Numbered from the stretch's first letter, positions 26,199-35,478 are shown. The stretch is 64,000 nucleotides of DNA from Labrys okinawensis (GCF_002982075.1 NZ_PUEJ01000017.1:37032-101031); one strand, 5' to 3'. Made by a program: numbers and translations. Notes: generated by a model from the sequence alone, not told the origin.

Positions 26199-26356
26199 AA
26201 GGCCGGGCACGACCGGAGGCGTCCGGACGGCGCCCTTCTCGCAAGGCACGCTGGGGCTGGTCGTCCGACATGTCGAAGAGGAGAAAAGGGCTGGAAGGCC
26301 GCAGGCGATGTCTGCCTGCTGGCGGCAAGGCTTGGATGGGCTCTTCAGCCTTGCCG

Positions 26357-27238
26357 TCAGCGTGGGGAGAGCTGACTGCGGAACTGGCGCGGCGTAACGC
26401 CGGTGCGGTTCTTGAAGACCTCGTAGAACCGGCTGGCCGAGCCGAAGCCGCAGGCATAGGCCACGTCCAGGATCGGCTGGTTGGTGTCGGCCAGCAGATG
26501 CAGGGCCCGGCTCAGGCGAAAGCGAATGATGTATTCGTTGATCGACATGCCAAGAATCCGCCGGAACGCCGATGTGGCGGTGGTCTGATGGATCCCGAGC
26601 TCGGCGGCGATCGCGGCGATGGAGAGCTCTTCGCCAAAGCGCAGATTGATGATCTCGATCATCCGCTCGGCATGATCGAGCGACGGAGATCGGCCTTCGC
26701 GGCGCTCGCCGGTACCGTCGCGCCGGGCGGAATCGCTGGTCTCGAGCGGATCGAGCGCCAGGCGGCGCACACGCAGGCAGGCCTCGTCCAGGATCAGGCG
26801 CTGGCGGGCGGAGCCGGCGCCGGGCCATTCGTCGACCCAGCGCTGGAAGGTGGCCGTGTCCGCCGGATCGATCCGAGCCGCTCTCAGGAAGGCGCCATGC
26901 ATGACGGCTTTCCGGAGCGAGCCTGCGATAGGCAGCGCCATGAAATCCTGGAAGGGGATGTAGAGGCAGATCAGCCTGGAGCCCGACACGACCTCGATGG
27001 CCCGGTGCGGGATCGCGGCCCAGAAGAGTGCAAGCCGCCGCGCTTCCACAGTTTCCCGCCGTCCCTGGAAGAGATAGCTCATGCGCCCCTCCAGCAGCAG
27101 GTTGACTTCGACATGGTCGTGCCAGTGCGCCGCCGCCATGGCACCGGCGACATGGCTTTCGACATGGAAGGAGCCGCTATCGAACGGATCGGCCCAATCG
27201 GCATGCTCGTCTCGGCCGGCCAGTGATTGCTTCGCCAT
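26357..27238 (-). CDS. AraC-family transcriptional regulator with cupin-like sensor domain
   Basis: This 293-residue regulator has an N-terminal cupin-like region (HWHDHVEVNLLLEGRMSYLF) and a C-terminal AraC double HTH (LSIAAIAAELGIHQTTATSA; then ILDVAYACGFGSASRFYEVF and GVTPRQFR). It diverges from the GH4 glycosidase gene at 27399, which it probably activates. It is transcribed towards deoR but separated from it by 263 bp. The sugar effector is likely the glycoside cleaved by the GH4 enzyme or its product. Confidence 0.9.
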   Translation of the reverse strand: MAKQSLAGRDEHADWADPFDSGSFHVESHVAGAMAAAHWHDHVEVNLLLEGRMSYLFQGRRETVEARRLALFWAAIPHRAIEVVSGSRLICLYIPFQDFMALPIAGSLRKAVMHGAFLRAARIDPADTATFQRWVDEWPGAGSARQRLILDEACLRVRRLALDPLETSDSARRDGTGERREGRSPSLDHAERMIEIINLRFGEELSIAAIAAELGIHQTTATSAFRRILGMSINEYIIRFRLSRALHLLADTNQPILDVAYACGFGSASRFYEVFKNRTGVTPRQFRSQLSPR

Positions 27239-27398
27239 GGAACGGAAAATTCGACGCTTCGATTCAGGAATAAATTATCACAATTTGGGAAGACATCCCG
27301 TTTTCATGAATGGAATAAACGCAGCCTTCCAGTCAACCGGCAAGCAGGGTCTGCCCGGCGCATCCCGGTGATGTCTCAACCAGCAAGGATGACCTCCC
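27239..27398. promoter_or_regulatory. Divergent promoter region between araC-type gene and GH4 gene
   Basis: This 160-bp gap between divergent starts holds a small inverted repeat AAATT-ATCAC-AATTT (27272-27286) and AT-rich tracts suitable for promoters. No strong sigma-70 match can be assigned with confidence. Confidence 0.35.
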
Positions 27399-28715
27399 TT
27401 GACCAAGATCTGTCTCATCGGAGCCGGGAGCACGGTTTTCGCCCAAGCGATCCTGAGCGACGTGCTCAGCAACGGCGTATTCGCCGATTGCGTGATCAGC
27501 CTGCATGATATCGACGGCGAGCGCCTGAAAACCTCCGAGATCGTTGCACGGCGCATCTGCGACGGGCTGGACCTGCCGCGCGTGCGCATCGAGGCCACGA
27601 CCGAGCGGCGTGTGGCGCTGGCCGGCGCGAATTTCGTCATCCTGATGATGCAGGTCGGGGGGTATCGGCCCGCGACGGTGGTCGATTTCGACATTCCCAA
27701 ACGCTATGGCCTGCGCCAGACCATTGCCGACACGCTCGGCATCGGCGGGATCTTCCGTGGCCTTCGTACCATTCCGGTCCTGCAGGAGATCTGCCGGGAC
27801 ATCGAGGATTTGTGCCCCGATGCGCTCCTGATGAACTACGTCAACCCGATGGCGATCAATTGCTGGGCCATCGGCGAGATCGCGCCGCAGCTGCGTACGG
27901 TCGGGCTATGCCACAGCGTGCAGCACACTTCGGCCCACCTTGCTCGGTGCCTGGGCGAGGACATCGCCGACATCGACTATGTCTCCGCGGGCATCAACCA
28001 TGTTGCCTTCTTCCTGAAATTCAACAAGCGCCACCGGGATGGGAGCACTGAAGATCTCTATCCCCGCCTCAAGGCACTGGCGGTGGATGGCCAGGTGCCG
28101 CCGGACGATCGCATCCGCTTCGACGTGCTGCAGCGGCTTGGCTATTTCGTCACCGAATCCTCCGAGCATTTTTCCGAGTATACGGCCTGGTACATCAAGC
28201 GGGGTCGCGATGACCTGATCGAGCGCTACGGCATTCCTCTCGACGAATACATCACCCGCTGTGAGGACCAGATCGCCGGCTGGAACAAGCTGCGCAGTGA
28301 ACTCGAGGGTGGCGCGCCCGTCGAGATCTGCCGCAGCAACGAATACGCCGCCGGCATCATTCATGCGCTCGTGACGGGCCAGTCCGGACTGATCTACGGC
28401 AATGTCCGCAATGGGGGGCTGATCGACAACCTGCCTGCCGACTGCGTGGTCGAGGTGCCCTGCCATGTCGACCGCAACGGCGTTCAGCCGATCAAGGTCG
28501 GCTCTCTGCCGCGCCAGCTCGCGGCCGTGATCCGGTTGAGCACCAATGTGCAGGAATTGACGGTGCATGCGGCCCTGGAACGGCGGCGGGAAACCATTTA
28601 CCAGGCTGCCTTGCTGGATCCCCACACCTCGGCGGAATTGTCGCCCGACCAGATCTGGCACCTGGTCGACGACCTCATCGCCGCGCATGGCAATCTGCTG
28701 CCGGCCTATCGCTAA
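27399..28715 (+). CDS. Glycoside hydrolase family 4 enzyme, alpha-galactosidase type
   Basis: This 438-residue NAD+- and Mn2+-dependent glycosidase begins with the nucleotide-binding motif ICLIGAGST. It has the metal-binding LCHSVQ motif with Cys at about residue 171. In GH4 the CHS variant is associated with alpha-galactosidases, whereas CHE, CHG and CN variants mark other activities. The start is a TTG at 27399 behind AAGGATG; an unusual start, but the homologous sequence begins there. It acts in the cytoplasm on an imported glycoside. It is divergent from an AraC regulator and close to the deoR-kinase-ABC operon, which may import its substrate. Confidence 0.88.
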   Translation: MTKICLIGAGSTVFAQAILSDVLSNGVFADCVISLHDIDGERLKTSEIVARRICDGLDLPRVRIEATTERRVALAGANFVILMMQVGGYRPATVVDFDIPKRYGLRQTIADTLGIGGIFRGLRTIPVLQEICRDIEDLCPDALLMNYVNPMAINCWAIGEIAPQLRTVGLCHSVQHTSAHLARCLGEDIADIDYVSAGINHVAFFLKFNKRHRDGSTEDLYPRLKALAVDGQVPPDDRIRFDVLQRLGYFVTESSEHFSEYTAWYIKRGRDDLIERYGIPLDEYITRCEDQIAGWNKLRSELEGGAPVEICRSNEYAAGIIHALVTGQSGLIYGNVRNGGLIDNLPADCVVEVPCHVDRNGVQPIKVGSLPRQLAAVIRLSTNVQELTVHAALERRRETIYQAALLDPHTSAELSPDQIWHLVDDLIAAHGNLLPAYR

Positions 28716-28828
28716 ATGTCTGATCTTGGACTGCTGCCGTCCATGTCAAATGTCGAGAACGCGGAGCAAACCCGATATGGCGTTCGCTATCCTTGCTCTG
28801 CGCGCCGATTGCAGAGCGCTCCTCGCCT

Positions 28829-29572
28829 TCACCGCCCTCTTCGCTCGCCTGCGATCATTTCGGTTGCCCAGTTGATCAGGACGGACGAATAGGCCTTTTG
28901 GCAGGTTTTGCTGGTCAGGCCATGGTCGGCGCCATCGATGATGCGGTAGGTCATCGAATGGACATGTGCGAAGGCGTGTCGATAATTGCGGATCGTGGCG
29001 GGAGGAACGAAGTCGTCGTTTTCCGACTCCACCAGCAATACGTCTCCCTCGAAGCGGGTGCAGGCATGCAGAGCGAGATTTTCGCCCGGAGCCAAAGAGC
29101 GTCGGCGATATTGCGCCAGTGCCACCCGTTCGAGCTTGGCCTTCGGCGTGTCCCAATTGCTGTCCTCATAGAGGGCGGGCACGCGCAGGGACAGCCATTT
29201 GACAGGTCTGAGCATGGTCAGGATCGTCGCGAGATAGGCGCCATAGCTGCTGCCGACGACCGCGATCATCTGCGGGTCCACATGCTGATGGGCGGCCAGG
29301 AGATCATAGGCGGTCAGAAGATCACGCAGGTTGTCCTCACGCGTGACCACTTGCTGCTGAGCGCTGTCGCGGGCGTGGCCGCGCAGATCGAAGGTGAGAC
29401 AGATGCATCCCAGCCCCGCGAGCTCGCGCGCTTGATCAAGGTCGGGTTGCTGGCTGGCACCCCATCCATGCACGAACAACACACCAGGAAGCCTGGCCGG
29501 CGGCGATAGCAATGTACCGGAGACGGACTGATTGCCGACGGCGATGTCGATCTCAAACGTCTGCGTGACCAT
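28829..29572 (-). CDS. Alpha/beta hydrolase
   Basis: This hydrolase of about 247 residues has the alpha/beta hydrolase core: oxyanion region FVHGWGAS, nucleophile elbow VVGSSYGAYLA (Ser in GxSxG), acid in ESENDDFVPP and catalytic His in DGADHGL. No signal peptide is seen, so it is cytoplasmic. The start at 29572 overlaps the DUF3182 gene end by 20 bp, indicating co-translation with it. Substrate is unknown; it could be an esterase or acyl-peptidase-like enzyme. The longer frame reaching 29746 lies inside the DUF3182 gene and is not used. Confidence 0.87.
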   Translation of the reverse strand: MVTQTFEIDIAVGNQSVSGTLLSPPARLPGVLFVHGWGASQQPDLDQARELAGLGCICLTFDLRGHARDSAQQQVVTREDNLRDLLTAYDLLAAHQHVDPQMIAVVGSSYGAYLATILTMLRPVKWLSLRVPALYEDSNWDTPKAKLERVALAQYRRRSLAPGENLALHACTRFEGDVLLVESENDDFVPPATIRNYRHAFAHVHSMTYRIIDGADHGLTSKTCQKAYSSVLINWATEMIAGERRGR

Positions 29573-30680
29573 TTTTCTCAACGATGGAATATTTGGTGAT
29601 CGGGCCGGCATCGGCGTCGTGGCCGTGGAAATAAACAACGGCCCCCGGCGGCGGCGTGCAGTTTCCGTAAACTTCCACGCTGGAGGCTCGCACGGAGCCG
29701 ATCTTCGGACGAGCCTGAAAAATCTGAAGGGCAGCGACTTCGGCACTGCTGGCCCCGCCGACGCGCCAGGACTGTTCCAACACGCCGGATTGCCACTGTC
29801 CTTGCCCGTTCAAGCCTTGCACGACGTCGTAGTTCCGTCTGGATGCGATCAAGCCCGGGAAGCAGGAAAACGCAGTCTGATCGTAATGCCGGGCCTGGTC
29901 GATGGCGGCGCGGATCGAGACGGTTATGTCGAGTCCGAGCAAATCGTCGAAGCCGCCACGGGCAAAGACCAGCGAGGAGCCGCCATAGGCATTCCTTCCT
30001 CGATTGTCGCGCGTCATGCGCTGCAAGCCATAATAGGACGCCCGGATGTCGCCGACCTCCACGACGCCCACGCTCCAGGTTTGCACCTGCGACAGATTTT
30101 CCTCGAGGACGACGCCATGCGTTGCGATTTCGTCTTCGCCCATCGCGCCAAGGTATTTCACGAGTTGTGCCATGGTCCGGACGACGGCTTGGCCTCGGCC
30201 GCCGGTCGCATTGGCTGGCTTGCATCGCACCGGATGGCGCTTGAGCAGCGCAAGACCGGCTGCCATGCCATCTTCGGCGGAAAACGCCGAAATGCCGGGG
30301 AGCACCACCTCCTGAACAGACGTGGAGAAGGCATGCGACCAGCCCGCCGGCGCGGTGGCGCAAGGGGTGATCAAGCCGTGGGTGATTGCCTTGGTTGCCA
30401 CGAAGTCGTGTGGCACGACGCCTCCATAGAGGTCTGCTACGGAGGAAACGCCCAGCTCTATGGCTTCATGAGGTCTAAGGGCCTTGCTCGGCAGGAAATA
30501 AGGCTTCGCCTGCCGGAAATGACTCTGATCCCACAGCCCACCGAATTCGAAGCCCTTCAACGCGCCGAGCTGGCGAGCGAGCTCCACTCGTCCCGCGCGC
30601 TCATGCTGCGTGGTGAATTCGCTTTCTTCCGGTGCGTAGATCAGGACTTGCCGACATTGATCCGGCGTCAGGGCGCTCAC
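29553..30680 (-). CDS. DUF3182 family protein
   Basis: This 375-residue protein matches my recollection of the DUF3182 family: GGVVPHDFVATKAITHGL, APAGWSHAFS, VRCKPANATGGRGQ and VLEENLSQVQTWSVG. The last two blocks resemble ATP-grasp lysine and metal-binding regions, so an ATP-dependent ligase activity is possible but unproven. I place the start at a GTG at 30680 behind GGAGGTGGAAAC; the longer frame to 30752 lacks a good start. It overlaps the alpha/beta hydrolase gene. DUF3182 is found in proteobacterial genomes beside stress genes. Confidence 0.82.
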   Translation of the reverse strand: MSALTPDQCRQVLIYAPEESEFTTQHERAGRVELARQLGALKGFEFGGLWDQSHFRQAKPYFLPSKALRPHEAIELGVSSVADLYGGVVPHDFVATKAITHGLITPCATAPAGWSHAFSTSVQEVVLPGISAFSAEDGMAAGLALLKRHPVRCKPANATGGRGQAVVRTMAQLVKYLGAMGEDEIATHGVVLEENLSQVQTWSVGVVEVGDIRASYYGLQRMTRDNRGRNAYGGSSLVFARGGFDDLLGLDITVSIRAAIDQARHYDQTAFSCFPGLIASRRNYDVVQGLNGQGQWQSGVLEQSWRVGGASSAEVAALQIFQARPKIGSVRASSVEVYGNCTPPPGAVVYFHGHDADAGPITKYSIVEKNGHADV

Positions 30681-30777
30681 GTTTCCACCTCCTGGGCAAA
30701 TGCCACCAGCAGTCCGCAGTCGCCGATCTTCGCTTGCCAACGCGCAGGCCATGGCTTTCGATAACCAAGCTTCCCTT

Positions 30778-31104
30778 TCACGACAGCCGCCACCAGGTGA
30801 AGATCAGAATGCAAAAAGCAGCAATGAGGAATCCCACCACCAGCGGGACCATTGCACGGGCCTGTTCCCAATAGCGGTATCGTCCATCGAGGGGCCGCGA
30901 TCTCTCGTCAGTGGCACCGGGACCTATCGCCTCTGCTGCATGGTGCTCGTGGCGCGATGCCATCTGCAAGCGCTCGGGCGTCGGTGGGGTATCGGCCGCT
31001 TCGTCGTCGGTGCCGAGCGGGGCAGCGGCAGGATCCGGGAATGGAATCTTGTCGCCATTTCGGCCTTGATCGATCCTGGCGCGCAGCTGATCGATATTGG
31101 GCAT
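30778..31104 (-). CDS. Small membrane protein of unknown function
   Basis: This protein of about 108 residues has a charged N-terminal half rich in Pro, Asp and Glu and a single C-terminal membrane helix (MVPLVVGFLIAAFCILIFTWW), so it is tail-anchored. The ATG at 31104 follows AAAGGGAATGCC. It is upstream of DUF3182 on the same strand with a 97-bp gap. I recognise no family. Between it and the DUF305 gene (31105-31394) I see nothing coding. Confidence 0.65.
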   Translation of the reverse strand: MPNIDQLRARIDQGRNGDKIPFPDPAAAPLGTDDEAADTPPTPERLQMASRHEHHAAEAIGPGATDERSRPLDGRYRYWEQARAMVPLVVGFLIAAFCILIFTWWRLS

Positions 31105-31394
31105 GGCATTCCCTTTCGCTGTGTCCTCCCGAACAGATCGCCTCAGGACCGTCGTTTCCATCCAAAAGGAGCCCGTGCGGCCAAAGACGCTCTTGGGCGC
31201 AGCCACAGGCACGGCGGCGCGGCTTCCCGGTATCGGACCCATGCCGATAGCGGCTCGACCGGGAGCGGGCAGCAAGGCCGAGCCGCTTGGCGAAGCTGTG
31301 GGCAAGGACGACAAACCTCCGGCTTCGCGCCTTCCCAACTGAGATGGCTCCTGCTCGTTCCCCGAAGCCGCAGATATGTTTTGGACTTCTCGCC

Positions 31395-31892
31395 TCAGCC
31401 CGAGCTGTTCAGCCTTGCTTGGATCGCCTTCATCTGTTCGATCTCCCTGCGCTGGCCCTGGGCAATCCGGCCGCAGAGGTCGACCAGTTCCCGGTCCCGC
31501 AGCTTCGCCTCGCGGCACATCAGAATGGCTCCGGAGTGATGCGGGATCATCGAGGCGATGAACTGGTGATCGTCGATGAGCGCCTGCCTGCGCGTCCCTG
31601 CAAACGAGGCGATCAGGAGAACGGCCAGCCCGAGATACAGGGCCACGTTCAGCCGCCCGTTCCTGTACATGCCGCCCATGGTTGCCAGCATGATAATTCC
31701 CATGGGAGCCACCATTGTCAGCGCCATATAGGCCGTGTTGAGATTGTTATAAAAATCGCTCCAGCCATCGATCATCGAGAACATCGCGAAATACATGATG
31801 ATCAGGCTGAGCACCATGTTGACGGCAAACATGAAGTAATGACGCGTTTGCATGTCCTGATGTGGTTCTGAGTGTCGGTCATGCTCCTTCAT
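31395..31892 (-). CDS. DUF305 domain membrane protein
   Basis: This 165-residue protein has about three membrane helices (residues 20-105) and a C-terminal DUF305-type four-helix segment with the signature FIASMIPHHSGAILMC. The His-His and Met/Cys residues are often linked to metal (copper) handling. It is probably in the inner membrane with the His-rich segment outside. An EcfG-type promoter (31959-31983) lies about 70 bp upstream, so it is likely part of the general stress regulon. Function is unknown. Confidence 0.88.
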   Translation of the reverse strand: MKEHDRHSEPHQDMQTRHYFMFAVNMVLSLIIMYFAMFSMIDGWSDFYNNLNTAYMALTMVAPMGIIMLATMGGMYRNGRLNVALYLGLAVLLIASFAGTRRQALIDDHQFIASMIPHHSGAILMCREAKLRDRELVDLCGRIAQGQRREIEQMKAIQARLNSSG

Positions 31893-31958
31893 GGCGCACC
31901 TTCACTTGTCGTTCCTCATCGCCAACCCAAGCAATCGATGAGTAGGGAATTATTCCCG

Positions 31959-31983
31959 AACAGGCTTCTCGCTCATTCGTTCC
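31959..31983 (-). promoter_or_regulatory. EcfG-type stress promoter of the DUF305 gene
   Basis: On the minus strand GGAAC (31983-31979) is followed by 17 bases and GTT (31961-31959). This matches the GGAAC-N16/17-cGTT promoter of the alphaproteobacterial general stress sigma factor EcfG. It is about 70 bp from the start codon. Confidence 0.6.
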
Positions 31984-32150
31984 GTAAAAGGAGCGGCAGA
32001 ATCTGTCCGCCGCAGCGGACTTATTCGATATTTGCGTATTCAGGTCTGATCCGACCTCTCCATTGATGGCGCGAGCAGGACGACGTCGCAGGTCCGGCGG
32101 TGCGACGAAGGCACTTCGCCGGGGCGATGGAAGGCCAGCCAAGGATACGC

Positions 32151-32387
32151 TCAGGGAGCGCGATCGGTCAGTGCTCTTGCGCCCTCCTGTCCGGCACAGT
32201 GCGCGCAGCAGTAGATGACATCGCCCTGCTCGACGCCATGCCCGATTATACGGACCTGGCAATGAGGACAGATAGGAGCGAGCTTCTGGATTGCGCATTC
32301 GAAACTGTCGAATGTGTAGGTTCGCTCCCCAAAATATAGCTGAAAAGTCTTGTCGTAGTCGTTACCGCATTGATCGCATTTCGCCAT
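32151..32387 (-). CDS. Small Cys-rich zinc-ribbon/metallothionein-like protein
   Basis: This 78-residue protein begins MAKCDQCGNDYDK and has CPHC and a C-terminal YCCAHCAG, eight Cys in all plus His residues, enough to bind one or two zinc ions. The C-terminal part resembles the tail of bacterial metallothioneins, but the overall family is not certain. The ATG at 32387 follows AGGGAGTG; a longer frame to 32513 overlaps the next gene's end. It lies 31 bp after the NAD-binding protein gene, so they may share a transcript. Roles in zinc storage or as a redox-sensitive regulator are both possible. Confidence 0.72.
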   Translation of the reverse strand: MAKCDQCGNDYDKTFQLYFGERTYTFDSFECAIQKLAPICPHCQVRIIGHGVEQGDVIYCCAHCAGQEGARALTDRAP

Positions 32388-32418
32388 GATCGCACTCCCT
32401 TTTGCTATCAAGTCCGCG

Positions 32419-33375
32419 TCAGGATTTTTCGAGGATTGCCCGTATGACCTGATCGAGGCTGTGGGATTCAATACCCAGATCGTCGAATCCGGGGCGCCCG
32501 GCGTCTGCAACATTGTCGATCTGCATCAGTTCAACTTGGCTGCGCGTCAGCGGCGCTCCGGGGACGAATTCGCATAACGCTGCGAGCGCGTACCAGGCGG
32601 GAAACGGAATGGGGACCAGCCGGATCTGGACACCGAGCAGACGGGCCACTTCCAGCACCAGATTTCGGTAGGTGTAGACACCTGGCCCGGCAAACTCGAA
32701 CGGGCCTGCCTTGATCCGGGCTTCGCCAATGGTGAGACGCGCAACGGCCTCCGCAACGTCCTCGACGAAAGCGGGCTGGAGACGGGTCTCGCCATGTCCG
32801 AACAGCGGATAGGCCGGAAGCGTGCGCGCCAGCCTCGCGATCGTGCTCAGCAGCGCATCATCTTTACCAATCATCACTGCGGGCCGGACGAATGTCGCGC
32901 CGGTAAATGCAGCGCCGACGGCCTCTTCGCCTTGCCCTCTCGCCCTGATGTATTTCGACCGGGAGCGCGAATCCGAGCCGATACCCGATATATGGATGTA
33001 TCGTTCGGCGCCCGCCTGCCTGGCCGCTTTTGCCAATTGGGAAGCTGCCACGACATGCACGCGCTCGAATGTCGTGTCGCCATGTTCCGAATAAAGACTG
33101 ACGGCGTTGATGACCGCACGGGCTCCCGCAACGGCCCTAGCGACCTGAGCCTCGTCGCGCATATCGGCCTCGACGTGGGTAAAGGAACTGGCATGAGCCT
33201 GTCCTTTTTCCGCGTCTCCCGCGCGCTGCGAATGCCGAGAGGCCGAGCGAACGGCAACGCCGCTGCTCAAAAGATGCTCGACGATCCTGCGTCCCAGAAA
33301 GCCGGAGCCTCCGAACACGGCGACGATGCCCTGAGGCGGCCGACTGTCCGACGATGATATCGATGCGCCCATCAT
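32419..33375 (-). CDS. NAD(P)-binding, complex I NDUFA9-like protein
   Basis: This atypical short-chain dehydrogenase of about 318 residues resembles the NDUFA9 subunit/accessory factor group. The Rossmann motif VFGGSGFLGRR is near the N-terminus, then ARAVINAVSLYSEHG and a degenerate catalytic region (RYIHISGIGSDSRSRSKYI). Members bind NADPH and may bind ubiquinone rather than catalyse. The start is either ATG 33375 (MMGASISSS) or 33420; neither has a clear ribosome-binding site. It runs just upstream of the Cys-rich gene. Confidence 0.85.
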   Translation of the reverse strand: MMGASISSSDSRPPQGIVAVFGGSGFLGRRIVEHLLSSGVAVRSASRHSQRAGDAEKGQAHASSFTHVEADMRDEAQVARAVAGARAVINAVSLYSEHGDTTFERVHVVAASQLAKAARQAGAERYIHISGIGSDSRSRSKYIRARGQGEEAVGAAFTGATFVRPAVMIGKDDALLSTIARLARTLPAYPLFGHGETRLQPAFVEDVAEAVARLTIGEARIKAGPFEFAGPGVYTYRNLVLEVARLLGVQIRLVPIPFPAWYALAALCEFVPGAPLTRSQVELMQIDNVADAGRPGFDDLGIESHSLDQVIRAILEKS

Positions 33376-33706
33376 CGCCCCGAACCGTGTTGCAGCCAAA
33401 ATGTTCGTTCGAGCGATCATTGGGGCGATCAGCTCTTTTGCTGTTCGAACAGCACGCGTTCCTCGGCGCCGGCATTCCGGCTGCTCTGCCGGATGTTTCC
33501 GGCCACGACCCCAGCGCCCGAAGAAGACGGGCCAGGCTCTGACCGCCGGCGGGCGAAACCAGGCCGAAAGGCACGACCGGTCGAGGAAGGACGCTTCCGC
33601 TCGGCGGCACTCACACGTCAAATGTGTTGGCCCGATAGGGAACAACCATGGGTCGCGATGCTTCGGAACGGCGCAAACCTCACTGTTGAAGCAATAGAGG
33701 TATCCG
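33376..33706. other. Divergent intergenic region, no gene seen
   Basis: This region separates the NDUFA9-like gene (minus) and the DUF1236 gene (plus). Towards the plus gene there is GGAAC at 33664-33668 with GTT only 15 bases later, a poor EcfG-like match. No convincing coding frame was found on either strand. Confidence 0.4.
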
Positions 33707-34861
33707 ATGAGAACCAGATTGTTCGTAACGGTCGCCGCAGCGGCGTTCTCCGTCGCATTGGCTGCCGGCCCTGGCTTCGCGCAGGATGAAATCCTGCCTA
33801 AGCGCCAGCAACCTCAGCAGGGCGAGGCTCCGGCCATGCAGCAGGAGCCCGCCAACAAGATGGAGACACCCCGCAAAGGATCGAGCCAACCTCAGCAGGA
33901 GTTGAACGCCGATCAACCACGCAAGAAACCGGCCGCGCAACCCGAAGGTGCTGCAGACAATCCCGCCGGCAATACGGATCAGACCAGGCCGGCCGAGCCC
34001 AAGCAAACCGACAGGGCAAAATGCCCGGCGGGGGAGGAAGGTAATTGCCCGCCTTCCAAATCTCGAAGGACCGGCGCCGAGCAGCCCCAGAATAAGCTGA
34101 AGTCCAAGAAGACTCTCGATCAGGCACAGCCCGAGGGACAGCCTGCGCAGCAGAAAACGCTCCCGGCCGACGAGAGCGCACCTCAGCCCGCCGAACAATC
34201 CCAGCCTGAGAAAAAGCAACCGGCGCCGAGCAATGCCGGGCCGATAACGCCCACGACGAAACCAAGCCAGCAGACGGGGGAGGCTCGCCCGGATAGCACA
34301 GATGTCGACGTGGTCGGCAATCTGAATGTTCCGAAGGAAAAAGCCAGCCGGGTGCGCGACATGCTCTTCCGTTCCGGCGAACGCACCAATGTCGACATCG
34401 ACGTCAACATCAATGTCGGCCGGGCGCTGCCCGCGCGCGTGCGGCCGAGGCCGTTGCCGCCTGACATCGTTGAAATCGTCCCGGAATATCGGAGCTATGA
34501 GTATGTCGTCGTTCGGGATGAAATCGTCATCGTCGAGCCACGCACGCGCAAGGTGGTCGAAGTCATCCGCAAGGGTCGCGGACCTGCCCACGCCCGCGCA
34601 GCCAGCAACCTCAGATTGACCGCCGCGCAGCGCCGGCTCATTCTCGATTATGCCCGGGAGCGTCGCGTGGTCAAAGTCGAGCGCAGCTTCGACGTGCAAG
34701 CCGGTGTCAGCGTGCCGAGTGACGTTGAATTGGTGCCGATACCGGACACGATTGTCACCGAGGTGCCCAGTATCAAGAGCTATGAGTTTATCGTCGACCA
34801 GAATGACGATGTGGTGCTCGTCGATCCCGACAGTCGTGCCGTGATCGAGGTGATCCAGTAA
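33707..34861 (+). CDS. Exported DUF1236 domain protein with Pro/Gln-rich linker
   Basis: This 384-residue protein has a signal peptide (FSVALAAGPGFAQ), then a low-complexity linker of about 170 residues rich in Gln, Pro, Lys and Glu. Two DUF1236-like units follow. The first ends RSYEYVVVRDEIVIVEPRTR and the second ends KSYEFIVDQNDDVVLVDP, each followed by a VIEVI/VVEVI strand, so the domain is duplicated. It is periplasmic or surface-associated. DUF1236 proteins are common in rhizobia, with no known biochemical role. The long flexible linker may span the periplasm or peptidoglycan. Confidence 0.87.
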   Translation: MRTRLFVTVAAAAFSVALAAGPGFAQDEILPKRQQPQQGEAPAMQQEPANKMETPRKGSSQPQQELNADQPRKKPAAQPEGAADNPAGNTDQTRPAEPKQTDRAKCPAGEEGNCPPSKSRRTGAEQPQNKLKSKKTLDQAQPEGQPAQQKTLPADESAPQPAEQSQPEKKQPAPSNAGPITPTTKPSQQTGEARPDSTDVDVVGNLNVPKEKASRVRDMLFRSGERTNVDIDVNINVGRALPARVRPRPLPPDIVEIVPEYRSYEYVVVRDEIVIVEPRTRKVVEVIRKGRGPAHARAASNLRLTAAQRRLILDYARERRVVKVERSFDVQAGVSVPSDVELVPIPDTIVTEVPSIKSYEFIVDQNDDVVLVDPDSRAVIEVIQ

Positions 34862-34918
34862 TTCTTCTTCCTGTCATGCCGCTCACGAGTGAGCGCAGCA
34901 GGCGAGGATAGGCGCCGA

Positions 34919-35020
34919 GAGCAAGGCGCGTTTAGGCTGAAAGGCTGTTTCGCTCTCGCTCTTTGACTCGACACGTCTTTGCGATTCTTGGCGATTTCAC
35001 CAAATCGCAAAACGCTTTGG
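34919..35020. repeat. Dispersed palindromic intergenic element, copy A
   Basis: It begins GAGCAAGGCGCGTT and ends ATCGCAAAACGCTTTGG, with inverted arms TTTGCGAT (34978-34985) and ATCGCAAA (35004-35011). Copy B at 43149-43270 shares both ends and the arms but has a different middle. It lies in a roughly 600-bp gap (34862-35478) where I find no convincing gene. Confidence 0.55.
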
Positions 35021-35407
35021 CGGCAGTCAGACGGCATGCCACGGTCTCTTCCCGGGCCGCAGCATGCCGTCATCTGCCCGAGTTGGAACGCCACCGCCAA
35101 CGATCAGGTCATGTCTTCAGGTCTTGCCTGTGTCCCTGCCGGTTTGGAGGAGGGGGCATCAAGGTCACATATTGCCGTGCCCGTCGGATCAGTCACCGCA
35201 CCCAATCCGGGTTCCTGCCGACGGACGATCGGGAACAACCGATCCGAGGTGAAGTTCGACCAGCGCTATGTCTTGGGCAATGACGGAGACGGCGCGGCAG
35301 GGGTCCTCGCCTTCGCCTCCGTCATTCCCGGCGAGCACGTCGCAAACTCTGCCTGTGACTTCGAGGGAAGGGGCAGGATTCTCCTCTAGCTGCCTCCAGC
35401 GGCGCCG

Positions 35408-35433
35408 GGAACAGGTGGAGCTTCAGCGCCGTT
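35408..35433 (+). promoter_or_regulatory. EcfG-type promoter candidate of the CDF transporter
   Basis: GGAAC (35408-35412), 18 bases, GTT (35431-35433), the GTT preceded by C to give CGTT as in the consensus. It is 46 bp upstream of the ATG at 35479. Confidence 0.5.
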
Positions 35434-35478
35434 GGTATTGCATGCGTGGGAACGCTCGGCCTGAATGGAACAGGGTTC

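Noticed and set aside
33664..33686. EcfG-like box before the DUF1236 gene
   Set aside because: GGAAC to GTT spacing is only 15 bases, shorter than the usual 16-17 to cGTT, so it is not called as a promoter.
34979..35389. 136-residue plus-strand frame in the 600-bp gap before the CDF gene
   Set aside because: No ribosome-binding site, no recognisable protein features, and it overlaps the dispersed palindromic repeat.
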